A stretch of 64,000 nt of DNA. It comes from Thermoguttaceae bacterium. GTDB lineage: Bacteria; Planctomycetota; Planctomycetia; Pirellulales; Thermoguttaceae. Position numbers and translations under genes: made by a program. The stretch covers positions 91,896-155,895 of the forward strand of contig JANXBW010000009.1 of the NCBI GenBank assembly GCA_025060325.1, written 5' to 3'. Shown piece after piece: positions 34,311 to 44,885 of this stretch (position 1 is its first letter; each line of letters begins with the position of its first letter). The notes under the pieces were generated by a model, which was given only the letters and a program-made list of their open reading frames with translations, ran no database searches and was not told the origin of the DNA.

Positions 34311-36932
34311 TTACTTTGGGACGATGCGCCAAGCGGTCAATCGCTCTGGTGTGGACAAAAGGAGGACAGGTCCAGAGCCTAAGTCAGCAAGGGCGATACC
34401 GGCAAGTTGACTTCCGGCAGCAAAGCTGTCCACAGGCTTCCCGTCCGGATCGAGGAAGTGGATGCTTCCATCTGCGGCAGCAATTACCCACTGGTCTGTG
34501 GGTCGGCCACCGACCGGGCCATACGTCACCGGCTCAATGGGCAGTGGATGAATGCCAAAGGGCACCGGGTATTGCCAGAGGATCTCACCCTCCCGGCTGA
34601 CGCCGACCGCCTCTAGTTCCTGAGCATCACTTAACCTGAGGGCACAAAGCTCGGTTTTTCCGTCCTTATCTAGGTCAGCTCCCTGGAGCCACACAAAAAC
34701 ATGTTGACGAAGAGAGATTTCGCCCACACGGCGGCCCTGAGCATCAAGCCGGGCAATTGCCCCCCCAATCCCTCCCCTCGTATCAATGCAAAACACCTCG
34801 CGCACCTGCGCCCCACGGTCTTCGTAAACAACTACTCTTACGGCGTCCGTAACTGATCGATTGGACCACAGCCGTTTGCCTTCCAGGGACACGTATTGTA
34901 CCCCCACTACATTCCAATAGCCCACCAGGAGCTCCGTGGTGCCGTCGCCGTCAAGATCGGCAAAGACCGCATCGGCTATCCCAGTGTGGGGATTCTCCTC
35001 CGCGTTAGGCGGGAAGACCAATCGGCTCTCCCAATTGGCGTCAAAGACGGTCACCTCCAGTCCCGGGCTTACCCAACCGGCAAAGAGGCTTCTTCCATCT
35101 TTGTCGCGGGTGTGGCGGAGGAAGCGAATCGGCTTGTCCGGTCGGGAACTCACATTAGCTTTGCCCACAATTTTCCCGTCAACAGCCAGTTCGAACACAT
35201 CACGGCCGGCCGAAAGAACAAAGATTCGCGGAGGTTGTCCTGGGTCGCCGGAGACCACAAGGATATTGCCTGGCTCCGGAATTTCCTGTGTTGTCCACAG
35301 CTCTTCCAGCCGATGCGCCTTGGGCTCCTGGCGGGGGGCAATTTGCGGGCCAGTGGTAACCTGCGCAGGCGGCGGAGGGAACACATACAAATCCTCGGCG
35401 ATGCAGTTCTGGGAGAGTTTGCGGAAGATCTCAAAATCGCGTTGATAGCGATCCAATAGCTCTTGGTAAGTGCTTTGGCCGGCTAAGAGGCGTTCCAGTC
35501 TGAGTCGCAACTGTTCCCCAAGGTCGGGGCGCACGCCTGTCTCGAAGTATTCAATGACCCCTTGTGCATTGGTCACCACCAGCGTGGGAATCCCCGCGAT
35601 ACCCATCGCCTTCGCCAAGCTAGCGCCGGGGTCGCGGGCAATCGGGATGGTAACCTGAAGGGAGTTAAAGACGTTTTCTAACTCGAGATCGGATCGCTCG
35701 GCCTCATCAATGCTGATGGCCCAAAACTGGACCGACTCTAAATCTTTATGCAGCTGGTAAACCTGTTCCAGAAGGGGAAGACTTTCCCTGCAATTGCCGC
35801 ACCACGTAGCCCAGAACTCGATCACGGCCACTTTGCCGCGGAGGTCCTGGGCGGTAAGCGGTTTGCCCTCGATAGTCACCACCTTGAAGTCAGGCAGCTG
35901 CTTACCCAACCAGCGGATGGCTGGTGGCTGAATGACCTCTACCACCTCGGTGTTTTCCGGCACACGGAAGGTGAAAGGTTGAGAATCGCTCGGCGGCCGA
36001 AGGGTGGCCGTCGAAAGGTCAGCTACGATCTCCAGATTCCGCACCCTGTCCGGCGGGAAGTTGGCTGCCAAAGGAGCTGCGGGAAATTCCACCTGTTTAA
36101 TGACCAGGTCGGCCCGATCGATCCAAAGAACGATTGCACCTTCGGGACGTTCAATCGCTATCCGATCGCAAAACGCTTGGTCGAGCTTCTGCGGCTGGAG
36201 AAACCGTGGAGGTTTGGACTGATGGAGCAGGGTCTTCAGCGGGTCCTTGGCCGCAAACAGAAGCAATTGAATGGGGACCCAAAAGGCAGGTCGCGTGGGA
36301 CCATCAGCCAGACCGGTGGCCAATTCGAAGTCTTCGTAGATGGCCGAGATACTTAGCTCGGGCGGGGCCGGTCGGCGCAAGACCTGTTGCGGCAAGGCCG
36401 CCGTCATCCCATAAAAATTTTCCCCATCACACACCACGAGGCCCTGGTAACACTGCAGCCGAAACCGATTCGGTCGGGCGAAGTAGAACTGATAATCCCC
36501 CTGCATCAACAGTCGCGGTTGACCGTCGACCTCGGCCCTCACCTGGATTGTGCCTTTGTCCTGGTAGCCTTCCGCGGCGCGATAGGCCGCGATCACCTTT
36601 CGCAGGAGCTCTAACGCATCTTCCTTAGGCGGCTCCGCCGGCGGGGCAGGCGGTACGGCTTCAGGGGCGGGCGGTTTGGTTTCACCAGCGGGCGGAACCT
36701 TCACGGCCTTTGGCGGACCTTCGGCCGGCTTTTGCACGGCAGAAACGGTGGGTGCCTCGGAGCCCTGCTGCCGTCGGGCACACCCAGGAGCGATGAGGAG
36801 GATGATGGCCAGAAGAGCCGTGCCCCCTGTGAAAAGAAACGCGGCGAGCGGATAAGGAATCGTCCCGGTCAAAATGGCCCTCTGAGAAGTTGGTTCAAAC
36901 CGGGCCATCTTTCGATCCCCGAAATATCGCAT
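34311..36932 (-). CDS. lipoprotein with DUF2092-like, thioredoxin (TlpA) and repeat domains
   Basis: An 873-aa protein; the ATG at 36932 is favoured because GGAGAG lies seven bases upstream (36947 and a later ATG are alternatives). A membrane segment ending LLIAPGC is a lipobox, so it is probably a lipoprotein. After a Pro/Ala linker, residues about 105-330 resemble an outer-membrane lipoprotein carrier-like/DUF2092 domain (YQDKGTIQVRAEVDG). A TlpA/ResA thioredoxin domain follows with active site WCGNC (about 374-378) and cis-Pro region GIAGIPTLVV. The C-terminal 330 residues hold FG-GAP/propeller-like repeats (ADLDGDGTTELLVGYW, ADLDKDGKTELCAL). Related planctomycete proteins are abundant and uncharacterised; a periplasmic or outer-membrane redox role is likely. 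Confidence 0.8.
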   Translation of the reverse strand: MRYFGDRKMARFEPTSQRAILTGTIPYPLAAFLFTGGTALLAIILLIAPGCARRQQGSEAPTVSAVQKPAEGPPKAVKVPPAGETKPPAPEAVPPAPPAEPPKEDALELLRKVIAAYRAAEGYQDKGTIQVRAEVDGQPRLLMQGDYQFYFARPNRFRLQCYQGLVVCDGENFYGMTAALPQQVLRRPAPPELSISAIYEDFELATGLADGPTRPAFWVPIQLLLFAAKDPLKTLLHQSKPPRFLQPQKLDQAFCDRIAIERPEGAIVLWIDRADLVIKQVEFPAAPLAANFPPDRVRNLEIVADLSTATLRPPSDSQPFTFRVPENTEVVEVIQPPAIRWLGKQLPDFKVVTIEGKPLTAQDLRGKVAVIEFWATWCGNCRESLPLLEQVYQLHKDLESVQFWAISIDEAERSDLELENVFNSLQVTIPIARDPGASLAKAMGIAGIPTLVVTNAQGVIEYFETGVRPDLGEQLRLRLERLLAGQSTYQELLDRYQRDFEIFRKLSQNCIAEDLYVFPPPPAQVTTGPQIAPRQEPKAHRLEELWTTQEIPEPGNILVVSGDPGQPPRIFVLSAGRDVFELAVDGKIVGKANVSSRPDKPIRFLRHTRDKDGRSLFAGWVSPGLEVTVFDANWESRLVFPPNAEENPHTGIADAVFADLDGDGTTELLVGYWNVVGVQYVSLEGKRLWSNRSVTDAVRVVVYEDRGAQVREVFCIDTRGGIGGAIARLDAQGRRVGEISLRQHVFVWLQGADLDKDGKTELCALRLSDAQELEAVGVSREGEILWQYPVPFGIHPLPIEPVTYGPVGGRPTDQWVIAAADGSIHFLDPDGKPVDSFAAGSQLAGIALADLGSGPVLLLSTPERLTAWRIVPK

Positions 36933-37949
36933 ACGGTTTCTCTCCATCGCTTCGTTGTGCTGGCACGGCCCGACCGTGCCTCCTGCAACTTTGAAAGGTC
37001 TTTTGGAAATGGTCGTGCCCTAAATTTGCGCACTTTTGGTGCAAGTTAAACCCGCGGCCGGAATTACTGCGACCTCAGGCCATGAGCCCCTGCGGAAGGT
37101 CCCTACCACCCGCGGCCTTATCGGCTTTGATTATGAGGCCCGGGGGAATCCCGGTAAAGCTTGGCGAACCCCGGGTAAGTCCACCGATCCTGCGGAGCGG
37201 AATCCCGTCCCGGTTGGCTTGGAGATTTCCCGAGGAATAGATCCTTGGGGATTTGGGCACGACGGTGACCCTAGAAACTCCGGGCTGACAAACTTCGGCC
37301 AAGGAGGGCGGAGCGGGGCACTTTCTCCGGGGGCATTGGGTGGGATTGTCCTCAGCTTCATCTTTGTCCTTGCCCTGGAAAGCTTTTGCCAGCCGGTGGA
37401 TGAGGCGAAGCTTCCGCCATCGCCGCCAGCCTCCTCTATCCGATTGGCCGTGAAAGCAGCGGGCACGCGACGAGAAAAGGCGAGGACGACGGGCGAGGTC
37501 GCCTTGGACAGTTGCCAGCCCACGATTTTCGAGGGCGCGGGTCAGCTCACCCATACTCCTTAGTCGATTTCCCCTCAGTTTCCCTTCAGTCGGAGGGCGG
37601 AGAGGAAACGGGGAATGCCCTTGCCTCGGACAGGCTCACCGCTTGGTGGAATGGGCTAAGTGCCCTACGACAAATTGCGTTTGGCCATCGAATGGGACAA
37701 AATACGGGAGGTTGGTGCGCCGTTCCAATGGGTCCAGGTGACCTGCTTTTTGGCTGGCCCTCGGTCTTGCCCCTGGGTTTGTGGCTTACGAGTAGGCTGT
37801 TTACAGAAGACCATTCGCTTTGGCCCACGCGGGTCGGTCGATGTTGGACCGGGTTTTGCGACAAGCCTCCGGCAGCCACTGGGTTACCCAAATCTTAGCG
37901 CAGTCACCTTTCGGGTCCAATTGTCGGAAAATGGTTTAAGGAAGGAGCA
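36933..37949. other. 1-kb stretch between divergent genes
   Basis: It lies between the divergent lipoprotein (-) and apt (+) genes, so promoters for both must be here, but none stands out. A 175-codon frame at 37036-37563 lacks a ribosome site and a convincing composition. No RNA gene is recognised. Confidence 0.4.
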
Positions 37950-38483
37950 ATGGCCACCCCGCAGGTTGTGGATCTTCGGGACTATATTCGCAATGTGCCG
38001 GATTTCCCCAAGCCGGGGATCCTCTTCCGCGATATCACCCCCCTGTTAAAGAATCCGGGCGCGTTTCGTCAGGCGATAGAGATGTTGGTCGCTGAACTTC
38101 GTCCCCGGCAGGTGGAGCTTGTCGCGGCGGCCGAAGCGAGGGGATTCCTTTTTGCTGCGCCAATTGCTTTGGCATTAGAGGCAGGGCTTATTCCGATTCG
38201 CAAATCGGGCAAGCTTCCCTGCCAAACCCTCAGTCACACTTACCAGCTCGAGTACGGCACAGACACGCTGGAAATGCATGCGGACGCCATCCAGCCGGGC
38301 CAGCGAGTGGTCGTTGTAGATGATGTCCTGGCCACCGGGGGGACGGTGGAGGCCTGTTGTCGGCTTGTGGAAAAAGCGGGAGGAATAGTGGTCGGGTGTG
38401 CTTTTCTTATCGAGCTTCGCCCCCTTGGCGGCAGGGAGCGAATCGCCCGCTATCACCCCGTCTGCCTAATTAGTTACGACTAA
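37950..38483 (+). CDS. apt: adenine phosphoribosyltransferase
   Basis: A 177-aa purine-salvage enzyme converting adenine and PRPP to AMP. The family is clear from the N-terminal DLRDYIRNVPDFPKPGILF, the adenine-binding region AAEARGFLFAAPIAL, and the PRPP motif VVVVDDVLATGGTVEA. Length is normal. AAGGAAGGAG lies just before the ATG. The C-terminus IARYHPVCLISYD is ordinary for the family. It converges on the aldo/keto reductase gene with a 60-bp gap that contains a small GC stem (38496-38510). Confidence 0.97.
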   Translation: MATPQVVDLRDYIRNVPDFPKPGILFRDITPLLKNPGAFRQAIEMLVAELRPRQVELVAAAEARGFLFAAPIALALEAGLIPIRKSGKLPCQTLSHTYQLEYGTDTLEMHADAIQPGQRVVVVDDVLATGGTVEACCRLVEKAGGIVVGCAFLIELRPLGGRERIARYHPVCLISYD

Positions 38484-38543
38484 GTTTGGCGCTGGTCCCC
38501 GGAACGGGGAGGCGTTCCCGAATCGGATATCGACTCTCCTGTC

Positions 38544-39533
38544 TCAGGTCCTCTGCAAATTGTGCCACCAGTCGCAGCCGTAGTTTCCGACCTTGTACTG
38601 TTCGATCTGGCCGGAGGCTGCCGGACCAGCGGCCTTGGCTAAAAGTTCACCAATTTCCTCCTCGCTGAGGGGCCGGAAGTTCCGGGCCATTTCAATATCC
38701 TGCCGGAGGTTCTCCCGGGACTGGATCCCGCACACAAGGCTGGCAATGGGGAGGGAGAGGGCATATCGCCGCAACAGGGGAGCCGGAAGTCCTAGCTCGC
38801 GGACAAGCCGGCCGCCTTGTGAACAGAGGGCCTTCATCCCGATAACGCCGATTCCCCGCTCCACGCACACCGGCAACACCTGCTTTTGAAAACTTTCGTA
38901 ATGCGCATCGAGGACATTGGTCGGCATCTGAACGGTCGCCCACTCATAGGGTTTTTTCAGCATGGCCAGGTGGAAACGGGGATTCTGATGGCCCGTAAAA
39001 CCGATGAAGCGAACTTTGCCTTCCTTTTGCGCCTCAAGCGCACAGCGAAGAGCACCGTTTTCCGCAAAGATCAAATCGGGATCGTCATCCCAGCGAATCC
39101 CGTGGAATTGCCACAGGTCGATGTAGTCCGTACGGAGTCGCCGGAGGCTGTCTTCCAAGTTTTGCCGAGCAGTCTTGTAATCGCGGCCACAGACTTTGGT
39201 CATCAGGAAGACCTTGTGCCGATACTTGCCTTCGGCCATGGCCCGGCCCATGAGCTCTTCGCTTCGCCCGCGGTGGTAATCCCAGCAGTTGTCAAAGAAA
39301 GTGAGGCCATTGTCCACAGCCTCATGCATGATTGCGATGGCTTCTTTGTCCTCGCGGACAGCGCCGATATCCCAACCGCCAAGACAAATGATGCTTACAC
39401 GCTGGCCAGTTTTTCCCAGCGGCCGGGTGGGAATCCCAAGCGGCGAAGGCTCCTGGGCCTGAAGCATGGTTCGTCCCATGGCCAAGCCGGCAAGAACGCT
39501 GCTGACAAATTCGCGGCGGGAAAGCTGCCTCAT
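38544..39533 (-). CDS. Tat-exported aldo/keto reductase
   Basis: A 329-aa protein read from the ATG at 39533, with AGGAGG eight bases upstream. The first residues MRQLSRREFVSSVLAGLAMG form a Tat signal. The aldo/keto reductase barrel shows Asp and Tyr of the tetrad in FFDNCWDYHRGRSEE, Lys in FLMTKVCGRDY and His in DLWQFHGIRWD. The C-terminus has no ferredoxin-like Cys cluster. Such exported NAD(P)-dependent reductases with Tat or 'twin-Arg' leaders are a planctomycete hallmark, probably tied to sugar oxidation or reduction. The longer frame to 39662 has no ribosome site. Confidence 0.9.
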   Translation of the reverse strand: MRQLSRREFVSSVLAGLAMGRTMLQAQEPSPLGIPTRPLGKTGQRVSIICLGGWDIGAVREDKEAIAIMHEAVDNGLTFFDNCWDYHRGRSEELMGRAMAEGKYRHKVFLMTKVCGRDYKTARQNLEDSLRRLRTDYIDLWQFHGIRWDDDPDLIFAENGALRCALEAQKEGKVRFIGFTGHQNPRFHLAMLKKPYEWATVQMPTNVLDAHYESFQKQVLPVCVERGIGVIGMKALCSQGGRLVRELGLPAPLLRRYALSLPIASLVCGIQSRENLRQDIEMARNFRPLSEEEIGELLAKAAGPAASGQIEQYKVGNYGCDWWHNLQRT

Positions 39534-39918
39534 CGTTTTGCCTCCTCTGGCTAAAGGACACCGCAACCGAACCGACGGCAAAATGCCCCCAGACGACATA
39601 TGCCAATTGTAACTGAGGGAACTGTCGCAATCATCTTTGCCCCACGGATTTTTGCGAGTCACGAGCGAGGATTTCCCCCGTCAGCCCGCCTTTCTTCGAG
39701 GGGCCTCGAGGGCTCGCCGGACGCGCAGGTCCGGCAGGAGCGGAAAGGCCCCGGCGGGCTGGCACTACTTCTGGTCCATGGCCTGTCCCTGAAGGATCTA
39801 GGCGGTCCAAACTCGGCCAGTGGTAGGGGAGCCGCTTGACGCTTTGCCACGATCATCTGCGAGCTCTTGCGAACCCAGAGTTATCGGCCCGGAAAAACCT
39901 GTCAGATCTATGCCTTGT

Positions 39919-41223
39919 TTAGTTGCTTCGCCGCAGGATGACATAGGCGCCAAACTCGCCATGAACCGGGACCCACCCGGTGCAATCGTCTTGCACCTTG
40001 CCCACGTAGACTGGTGGGCCGAAAAAATCGCGAGGATCACGCAGCTCGAATTCCTCCCCGGGGCGGAGAAAATTGGAAAAGTTGACGGCCACCTGAGCTG
40101 CCTTTTGCGGATTGAAGATGGCCAGATGTGCCCGACGCGGGTCGTATCGACTTTTGCGCAGATGGATGATCGGCGGCCGGTCACCCAAATCGGTTTGGCC
40201 GGAGGGAATGATCAGGTTGTTTTCGCTTATCACGTTTTTAAAACGAATGATGCTTAGCCCGCCATGAATAATGACGTTGTCGCGGACCTCGCAGTCCTCG
40301 TTTTGCGGGGCGGTATAGCCGATTTGCATGTTGACACGATAAAGACAGTTGCTAAGAACGCGGATTCCTTTGGCCGGCCCTTCCCCGCCCACAAGGAATC
40401 GTCCAGCATTATAAGCAATATTGCCCTCAATCAAATAATTGTGGACGAAAGCGCGGGGTGAACCGTAGGCGTGCATCGTGTGGCTAAAGCCACCTGTCAT
40501 GATGCAATCGGCGATGGTCTTAATGCCTATTTCGTTCTGGGTGTAAATGGCATGTCCGTGACCCCGGTCAGGGGCATCCCAGCCGTTGTCGTAAATGATG
40601 CATCCGTAAAGCTCGCTATCGGTTGCTCCGCGCCAAAAGCTCACGCCCTGGGCGCAGTCGTGGATAACAAGATGGATGTATTTGCAACCGGTGCCCGCGT
40701 GGATGTTTAGCCCTCCCCAGGGTCGGCCGTAGCTCTTCGGATGCGAGCCCGGCTCCTCCACTCGCCGCGGAAGTGTGAAGTTTTCCGAAACAAGGATTTC
40801 CAGATCCCAAATCCACAGATAGTCGCTCGGCGATTGGACGGAAAGTCCACCGTCGATGATGACGCGCTGGCTCGCAAGTGGCCGAATGTGGATCGGGCGA
40901 TCTTTTTCCCCTTTCAGCCTGATGACAAAACCCGGGCTGTTCACCGAGCGATCCGGATGTCGATAAGTTCCGCCTGCAAGCCAGATGGTATCTCCCGGCT
41001 GGACCGGCTGGCGACCGTCAAGAGCGGAGGCAATATCCCACGGAACCGCCTGCGTGCCCGCTCCCTCGGGTATGCCCTGGGGCGAGACATACCAGTCGGC
41101 ACCGATGCTGGCACCCGGTGTGGCCAGGCAGAAGACTACGAAGGCAAGCGGAATCATGAGCTTGCAAAAAGCCCATTTTGCCGGGTACTTCTCGGCCAAT
41201 TGGCAAGTCATGTGTCTTTTCAT
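39919..41223 (-). CDS. exported right-handed beta-helix protein
   Basis: A 434-aa protein with GGAGGAAA before the ATG and a signal peptide (about 20-42, LMIPLAFVVFCLATPGASIG). It begins the mature part with DWYVSPQGIPEGAGTQAVPW, the usual start of planctomycete pectate-lyase/chondroitinase-like beta-helix proteins. The rungs then show repeated short strands with Asn/Gly turns (SELYGCIIYDNGWDAP, AFVHNYLIEGNIAYNAG, ISENNLIIPSG). It probably cleaves or binds a polysaccharide, but the catalytic residues cannot be assigned by eye. A short C-terminal domain follows (FELRDPRDFFGPPVYVG). It stands alone on the minus strand. Confidence 0.8.
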   Translation of the reverse strand: MKRHMTCQLAEKYPAKWAFCKLMIPLAFVVFCLATPGASIGADWYVSPQGIPEGAGTQAVPWDIASALDGRQPVQPGDTIWLAGGTYRHPDRSVNSPGFVIRLKGEKDRPIHIRPLASQRVIIDGGLSVQSPSDYLWIWDLEILVSENFTLPRRVEEPGSHPKSYGRPWGGLNIHAGTGCKYIHLVIHDCAQGVSFWRGATDSELYGCIIYDNGWDAPDRGHGHAIYTQNEIGIKTIADCIMTGGFSHTMHAYGSPRAFVHNYLIEGNIAYNAGRFLVGGEGPAKGIRVLSNCLYRVNMQIGYTAPQNEDCEVRDNVIIHGGLSIIRFKNVISENNLIIPSGQTDLGDRPPIIHLRKSRYDPRRAHLAIFNPQKAAQVAVNFSNFLRPGEEFELRDPRDFFGPPVYVGKVQDDCTGWVPVHGEFGAYVILRRSN

Positions 41224-41671
41224 GGGAGTTTCCTCCGCCTTAGGATTTGGTCGGCCCGATTTGGCTGATCGGAGGGCGCTCCGCCCGTCCAGCGGGTGCT
41301 TACTGCGGAAAGAAGCTGGCCCTTTGCAGGGCGTATAATTCGAGGTTGCCGTGGGGCTAACCCGGTGGAAATCCCAGCGTTTCTTGTTTCGGCAGTGTTT
41401 ACTCCGGTTGGCTGGGCGATTTAGCTACCGCGGGAAACTGCCGGCTTTGTGCGGTCACCGGCCTAAATGGTCTTAAACGTTGGGGGCAACGCCGGCGGAC
41501 TCCTACCGTTTGCCGTCGGCGGTGTTGGGCGTTCTTCGGTCGCTGGGGAAATCGGTGCAGGTTTGGATCCTGGGGAAAGTTTAGCTCCGCGGCCGGCTCA
41601 GTTGGAGATTAAGGAGGCCAAGTAACACCCATTGCGTTTATGGGTGGAGTTTCTGAGATAGGCTAATCGAC
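41224..41671. other. spacer between divergent genes
   Basis: 448 bases between the beta-helix gene (-) and uvrA (+). Promoters for both must lie here. I see no LexA-type box, RNA gene or repeat. Confidence 0.4.
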
Positions 41672-44600
41672 GTGGGGACTGCGAGGTCGGATCGGCCGAT
41701 TGTGACAGAGCAAGCGGTTATTTCCCTGCGGGGTGTACGTGTCCACAATCTTAAGGGGATCAACTTAGATATCCCCCGTGGGCAACTTATTGTCATTTGC
41801 GGGGTGAGCGGAAGCGGTAAAAGTAGCCTCGCCTTGGACACGCTCTATGCGGAGGGGCAGCGCCGCTACATTGAAAGCTTTTCCGCGTATACACGGCAGT
41901 TTTTGCAGCGGCTAGAGCGACCGGCAGCTGATGCCATCGAAGGGATCTGCCCGGCCATTGCTGTTACCGGGCGGCAGTCCAGCCGGTCCAATCGCTCTAC
42001 GGTGGGCACGGCGACGGAGATCGGCGACTATCTTCGGCTTTTGTTTGCAAAGATTGGTCGGCCAGTGTGTCCTGATTGCCAGCGGGCCGTCCAATCTTAT
42101 CAGCCTCATTCAGTCGCGGAGGTCCTCTCGGCTCTGCCGGAAGGTCGTCGCATCCTCATCACCTTCGCTCTCGAGGTGCCGGACCTTGCCTCCCTGATGA
42201 TGGAAATTCCCCGGCTGAGGGAGCAGGGTTTTGTTCGTCTTTTGGCGGGAACAGAGATTGTGGACATTTCCACCGCGGGAGAGGATGAACTTTACCGGCA
42301 GCTGCGGGGGGTGCTGACGTCGGCTCCGGACGGCAAACGTCGCCGCGATATCCGTGTATTTGTCGTGGTAGACAGGTTGGTCACGGGGCAGGCGACGCGT
42401 AAACGGCTTCGCGATTCGTTGGAGCTTGCCTTTGGCCGAGGTAGCGGCACGTGCGATGTCTTCATGGAAGAAGCGGAAGCCGTTGACGCAAGCCTAAACG
42501 GGTTTGGACCGCTTAATTCCCGGGAAAGTACGCGCTTAGCCGTAAAGGACTTGCTGCCGCGGGGAGAAGGTGATAATCGCCCAACGGACACTTCCGCGGA
42601 AGAATCGGGCGAACTTCCCGGGGAAACTGCGGCGGCTGAGCTTCCGCCTTCCGAGACGATGTTCGTACAGGGTCGGCCGTTTGCTCGCTTCCGCTTCAGC
42701 GATCGGATGCGCTGCGGTGGTTGCGGTCGGGAATTTCCTGCTCCGGAACCGCGGCTTTTTAGCTTCAATCATCCGCTAGGGGCGTGCCCCCAGTGTGAAG
42801 GCTTTGGCGATGTTGTGGACATTGATCTGGATCTCATCGTCCCCGATAAGCAAAAGTCAATTCGTCAGGGGGCAATTGCTCCGTGGAATTTTCCGCACTT
42901 TCAAGTGCTGCTTGACGAGCTACTGGAAGTGGCGGACGAATATGACCTTCCTGTGGACGTTCCTTTCTCGCAGCTTGAGCCGCGGCATATCCAGATTTTG
43001 ATGGACGGTATTCCGGAAAAAGAGGTCTGGGGGCTGAAGGATTTCTTCGCCTGGCTGGAACGAAAGAAGTATAAGGTCCAGTATCGTATCTTCCTCAACC
43101 GCTGGCGGAGCTACCGGCGCTGTCCGAGCTGCGGTGGCCGGCGATTTCGCCCGGAGGTGTTGGCCTTCCGTGTGGGGGGCAAGAATATTGCGGAAATTTC
43201 CTGCATGACGGTGGCCGAGGCTCTGCGGTTCTTCCGTCAGCTTAAGCTGTCGCAATGGGAGCGGCAGGTAGCCCGAGCCATTTGTGAACAGATCGTCTCC
43301 CGTTTGGAATATCTCGTTGCTGTCGGGCTGGGATATCTGACCCTCGATCGACCCTTGCGGACGCTTAGCGGAGGGGAACTTCGCCGCGTGGCATTGACAG
43401 CCGCCTTGGGGGCAAGCTTAGTCAACATGCTTTATGTGCTCGATGAGCCTTCGGTGGGGCTTCATCCGCGAGATATTGGCCAGCTGATTCAGGCGATCCG
43501 GCGGCTGCGTGATTTAGGGAACACAGTCATTGTGGTGGAGCACGATCCGTCGGTCATTCTGTCGGCCGATCAGGTGATTGAAATCGGCCCCGGGGCGGGA
43601 GAAAAAGGCGGCGAAGTGGTCTTTCAAGGCTCACCGCGGGAACTTCTCCGGCAGAAAGGGACGGTCACGGGCGAATGGCTTTCCGGACGACGTCGGCCGG
43701 CCAAGCCCGCCGCGCGTCGGCCCACCACGGGTGGTTGGATTACCCTCGTCGGTGCTTGTGGTAACAACTTGAAGAATATCACGGTTGCTTTCCCGCTCCG
43801 GGTACTGTGCCTTGTGACGGGGGTCAGTGGCTCGGGAAAAAGTACGCTTGTCCAGGATACCCTCTATCCGGCGCTTTGCCGACGGCTGGGCAAACCGGCT
43901 CCCAAGCCCTACCCCTTTGAGTCGGTAAACGGCGTCGGCCAGATCGAGGACGTCATCCTTGTGGATCAATCGCCCATTGGCCGAACGCCTCGGTCCAATC
44001 CGGTAACTTATCTCAAAATTTTCGACGAAATTCGTCAACTCTTTGCCGACACCTCCGATGCGCGGATCCGCGGTTTTGGCCCGGGGCACTTTAGTGGCAA
44101 TGTGGAGGCCGGCCGATGTCCCACCTGCCAAGGCGAGGGAAACATCGAAGTGCCTATGCAGTTCCTGGCCGATGTTTACGTCACTTGCCCAGATTGCCAA
44201 GGCAAGCGTTATCGGCCGGAAATCCTGGAGGTGACTTTCCGCGGGCGGAATATCGCCGAGGTATTGGAAATGACCGTGGCTGAGGCGTACCAGTTCTTCC
44301 ACGGTTTCGATAAGATTCGCGAGGGGCTGGAGCAGCTAATCGATGTCGGCTTGGATTATATCCGGTTAGGGCAGCCTGCCAACACACTTTCCGGTGGCGA
44401 GTCCCAACGGCTCAAGCTGGCTGCGTACCTTTCTTCGGTCAAAAAGCCTAGAACGCTTTTCATCCTAGATGAGCCGACCACCGGGCTTCATGAGGCCGAC
44501 GTGGCCAAGCTGTGCGAATGCTTCCGCAAGCTCCTTGACCTGGGGCACTCGCTGATTGTGGTCGAACATAGCCTGCACATGATGGCCGTAGCTGACTACA

Positions 44601-44758
44601 TCATCGACCTGGGGCCAGGCGCTGCAGACGAAGGTGGCCAGGTAGTGGCTGCGGGCACACCGGAAGAAATCGCGGCGTGTCCGCAGTCAATCACAGGGCG
44701 ATATTTGGCGCCAGTTCTTGCCGGGGAGACCTATCGGATGGCAGGCACAGCTCGGTAA
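41672..44758 (+). CDS. uvrA: excinuclease ABC subunit A
   Basis: A 1028-aa UvrA, the damage-sensing ATPase of nucleotide excision repair. N-terminal ATPase: HNLKGINLDIPRGQLIV and Walker A GVSGSGKSS (about 44-52). C-terminal ATPase: Walker A GVSGSGKST (about 720), signature LSGGESQRLKLA (about 906) and Walker B LFILDEPTTGLH. Zinc-type CxxC pairs are present (CPDC, RCGGCG, CPSCGG, CPTCQG, CPDCQG). The first signature reads LSGGELRRVAL rather than the usual LSGGESQRIRL, and an acidic insert lies near residues 305-325. The GTG at 41702 would give a more usual N-terminus; neither start has a strong ribosome site. It is monocistronic and converges on an oxidoreductase gene. Confidence 0.95.
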   Translation: MGTARSDRPIVTEQAVISLRGVRVHNLKGINLDIPRGQLIVICGVSGSGKSSLALDTLYAEGQRRYIESFSAYTRQFLQRLERPAADAIEGICPAIAVTGRQSSRSNRSTVGTATEIGDYLRLLFAKIGRPVCPDCQRAVQSYQPHSVAEVLSALPEGRRILITFALEVPDLASLMMEIPRLREQGFVRLLAGTEIVDISTAGEDELYRQLRGVLTSAPDGKRRRDIRVFVVVDRLVTGQATRKRLRDSLELAFGRGSGTCDVFMEEAEAVDASLNGFGPLNSRESTRLAVKDLLPRGEGDNRPTDTSAEESGELPGETAAAELPPSETMFVQGRPFARFRFSDRMRCGGCGREFPAPEPRLFSFNHPLGACPQCEGFGDVVDIDLDLIVPDKQKSIRQGAIAPWNFPHFQVLLDELLEVADEYDLPVDVPFSQLEPRHIQILMDGIPEKEVWGLKDFFAWLERKKYKVQYRIFLNRWRSYRRCPSCGGRRFRPEVLAFRVGGKNIAEISCMTVAEALRFFRQLKLSQWERQVARAICEQIVSRLEYLVAVGLGYLTLDRPLRTLSGGELRRVALTAALGASLVNMLYVLDEPSVGLHPRDIGQLIQAIRRLRDLGNTVIVVEHDPSVILSADQVIEIGPGAGEKGGEVVFQGSPRELLRQKGTVTGEWLSGRRRPAKPAARRPTTGGWITLVGACGNNLKNITVAFPLRVLCLVTGVSGSGKSTLVQDTLYPALCRRLGKPAPKPYPFESVNGVGQIEDVILVDQSPIGRTPRSNPVTYLKIFDEIRQLFADTSDARIRGFGPGHFSGNVEAGRCPTCQGEGNIEVPMQFLADVYVTCPDCQGKRYRPEILEVTFRGRNIAEVLEMTVAEAYQFFHGFDKIREGLEQLIDVGLDYIRLGQPANTLSGGESQRLKLAAYLSSVKKPRTLFILDEPTTGLHEADVAKLCECFRKLLDLGHSLIVVEHSLHMMAVADYIIDLGPGAADEGGQVVAAGTPEEIAACPQSITGRYLAPVLAGETYRMAGTAR

Positions 44759-44885
44759 AGGTAGGCTTGCCACCGTCGGCAAAGCGCTGTGGACAAGCAG
44801 CTATCAAATCCGGGTTTTGCCCCACCTGATCGCGCTTTTGGATCAAGGGGGCGGAGTAGGTGCTGATCTGCGATCTCAGTCCGGA

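Noticed and set aside
37036..37563. 175-codon frame between the lipoprotein and apt genes
   Set aside because: Open by GC bias only; no ribosome site, and a minus-strand frame of similar length covers it.
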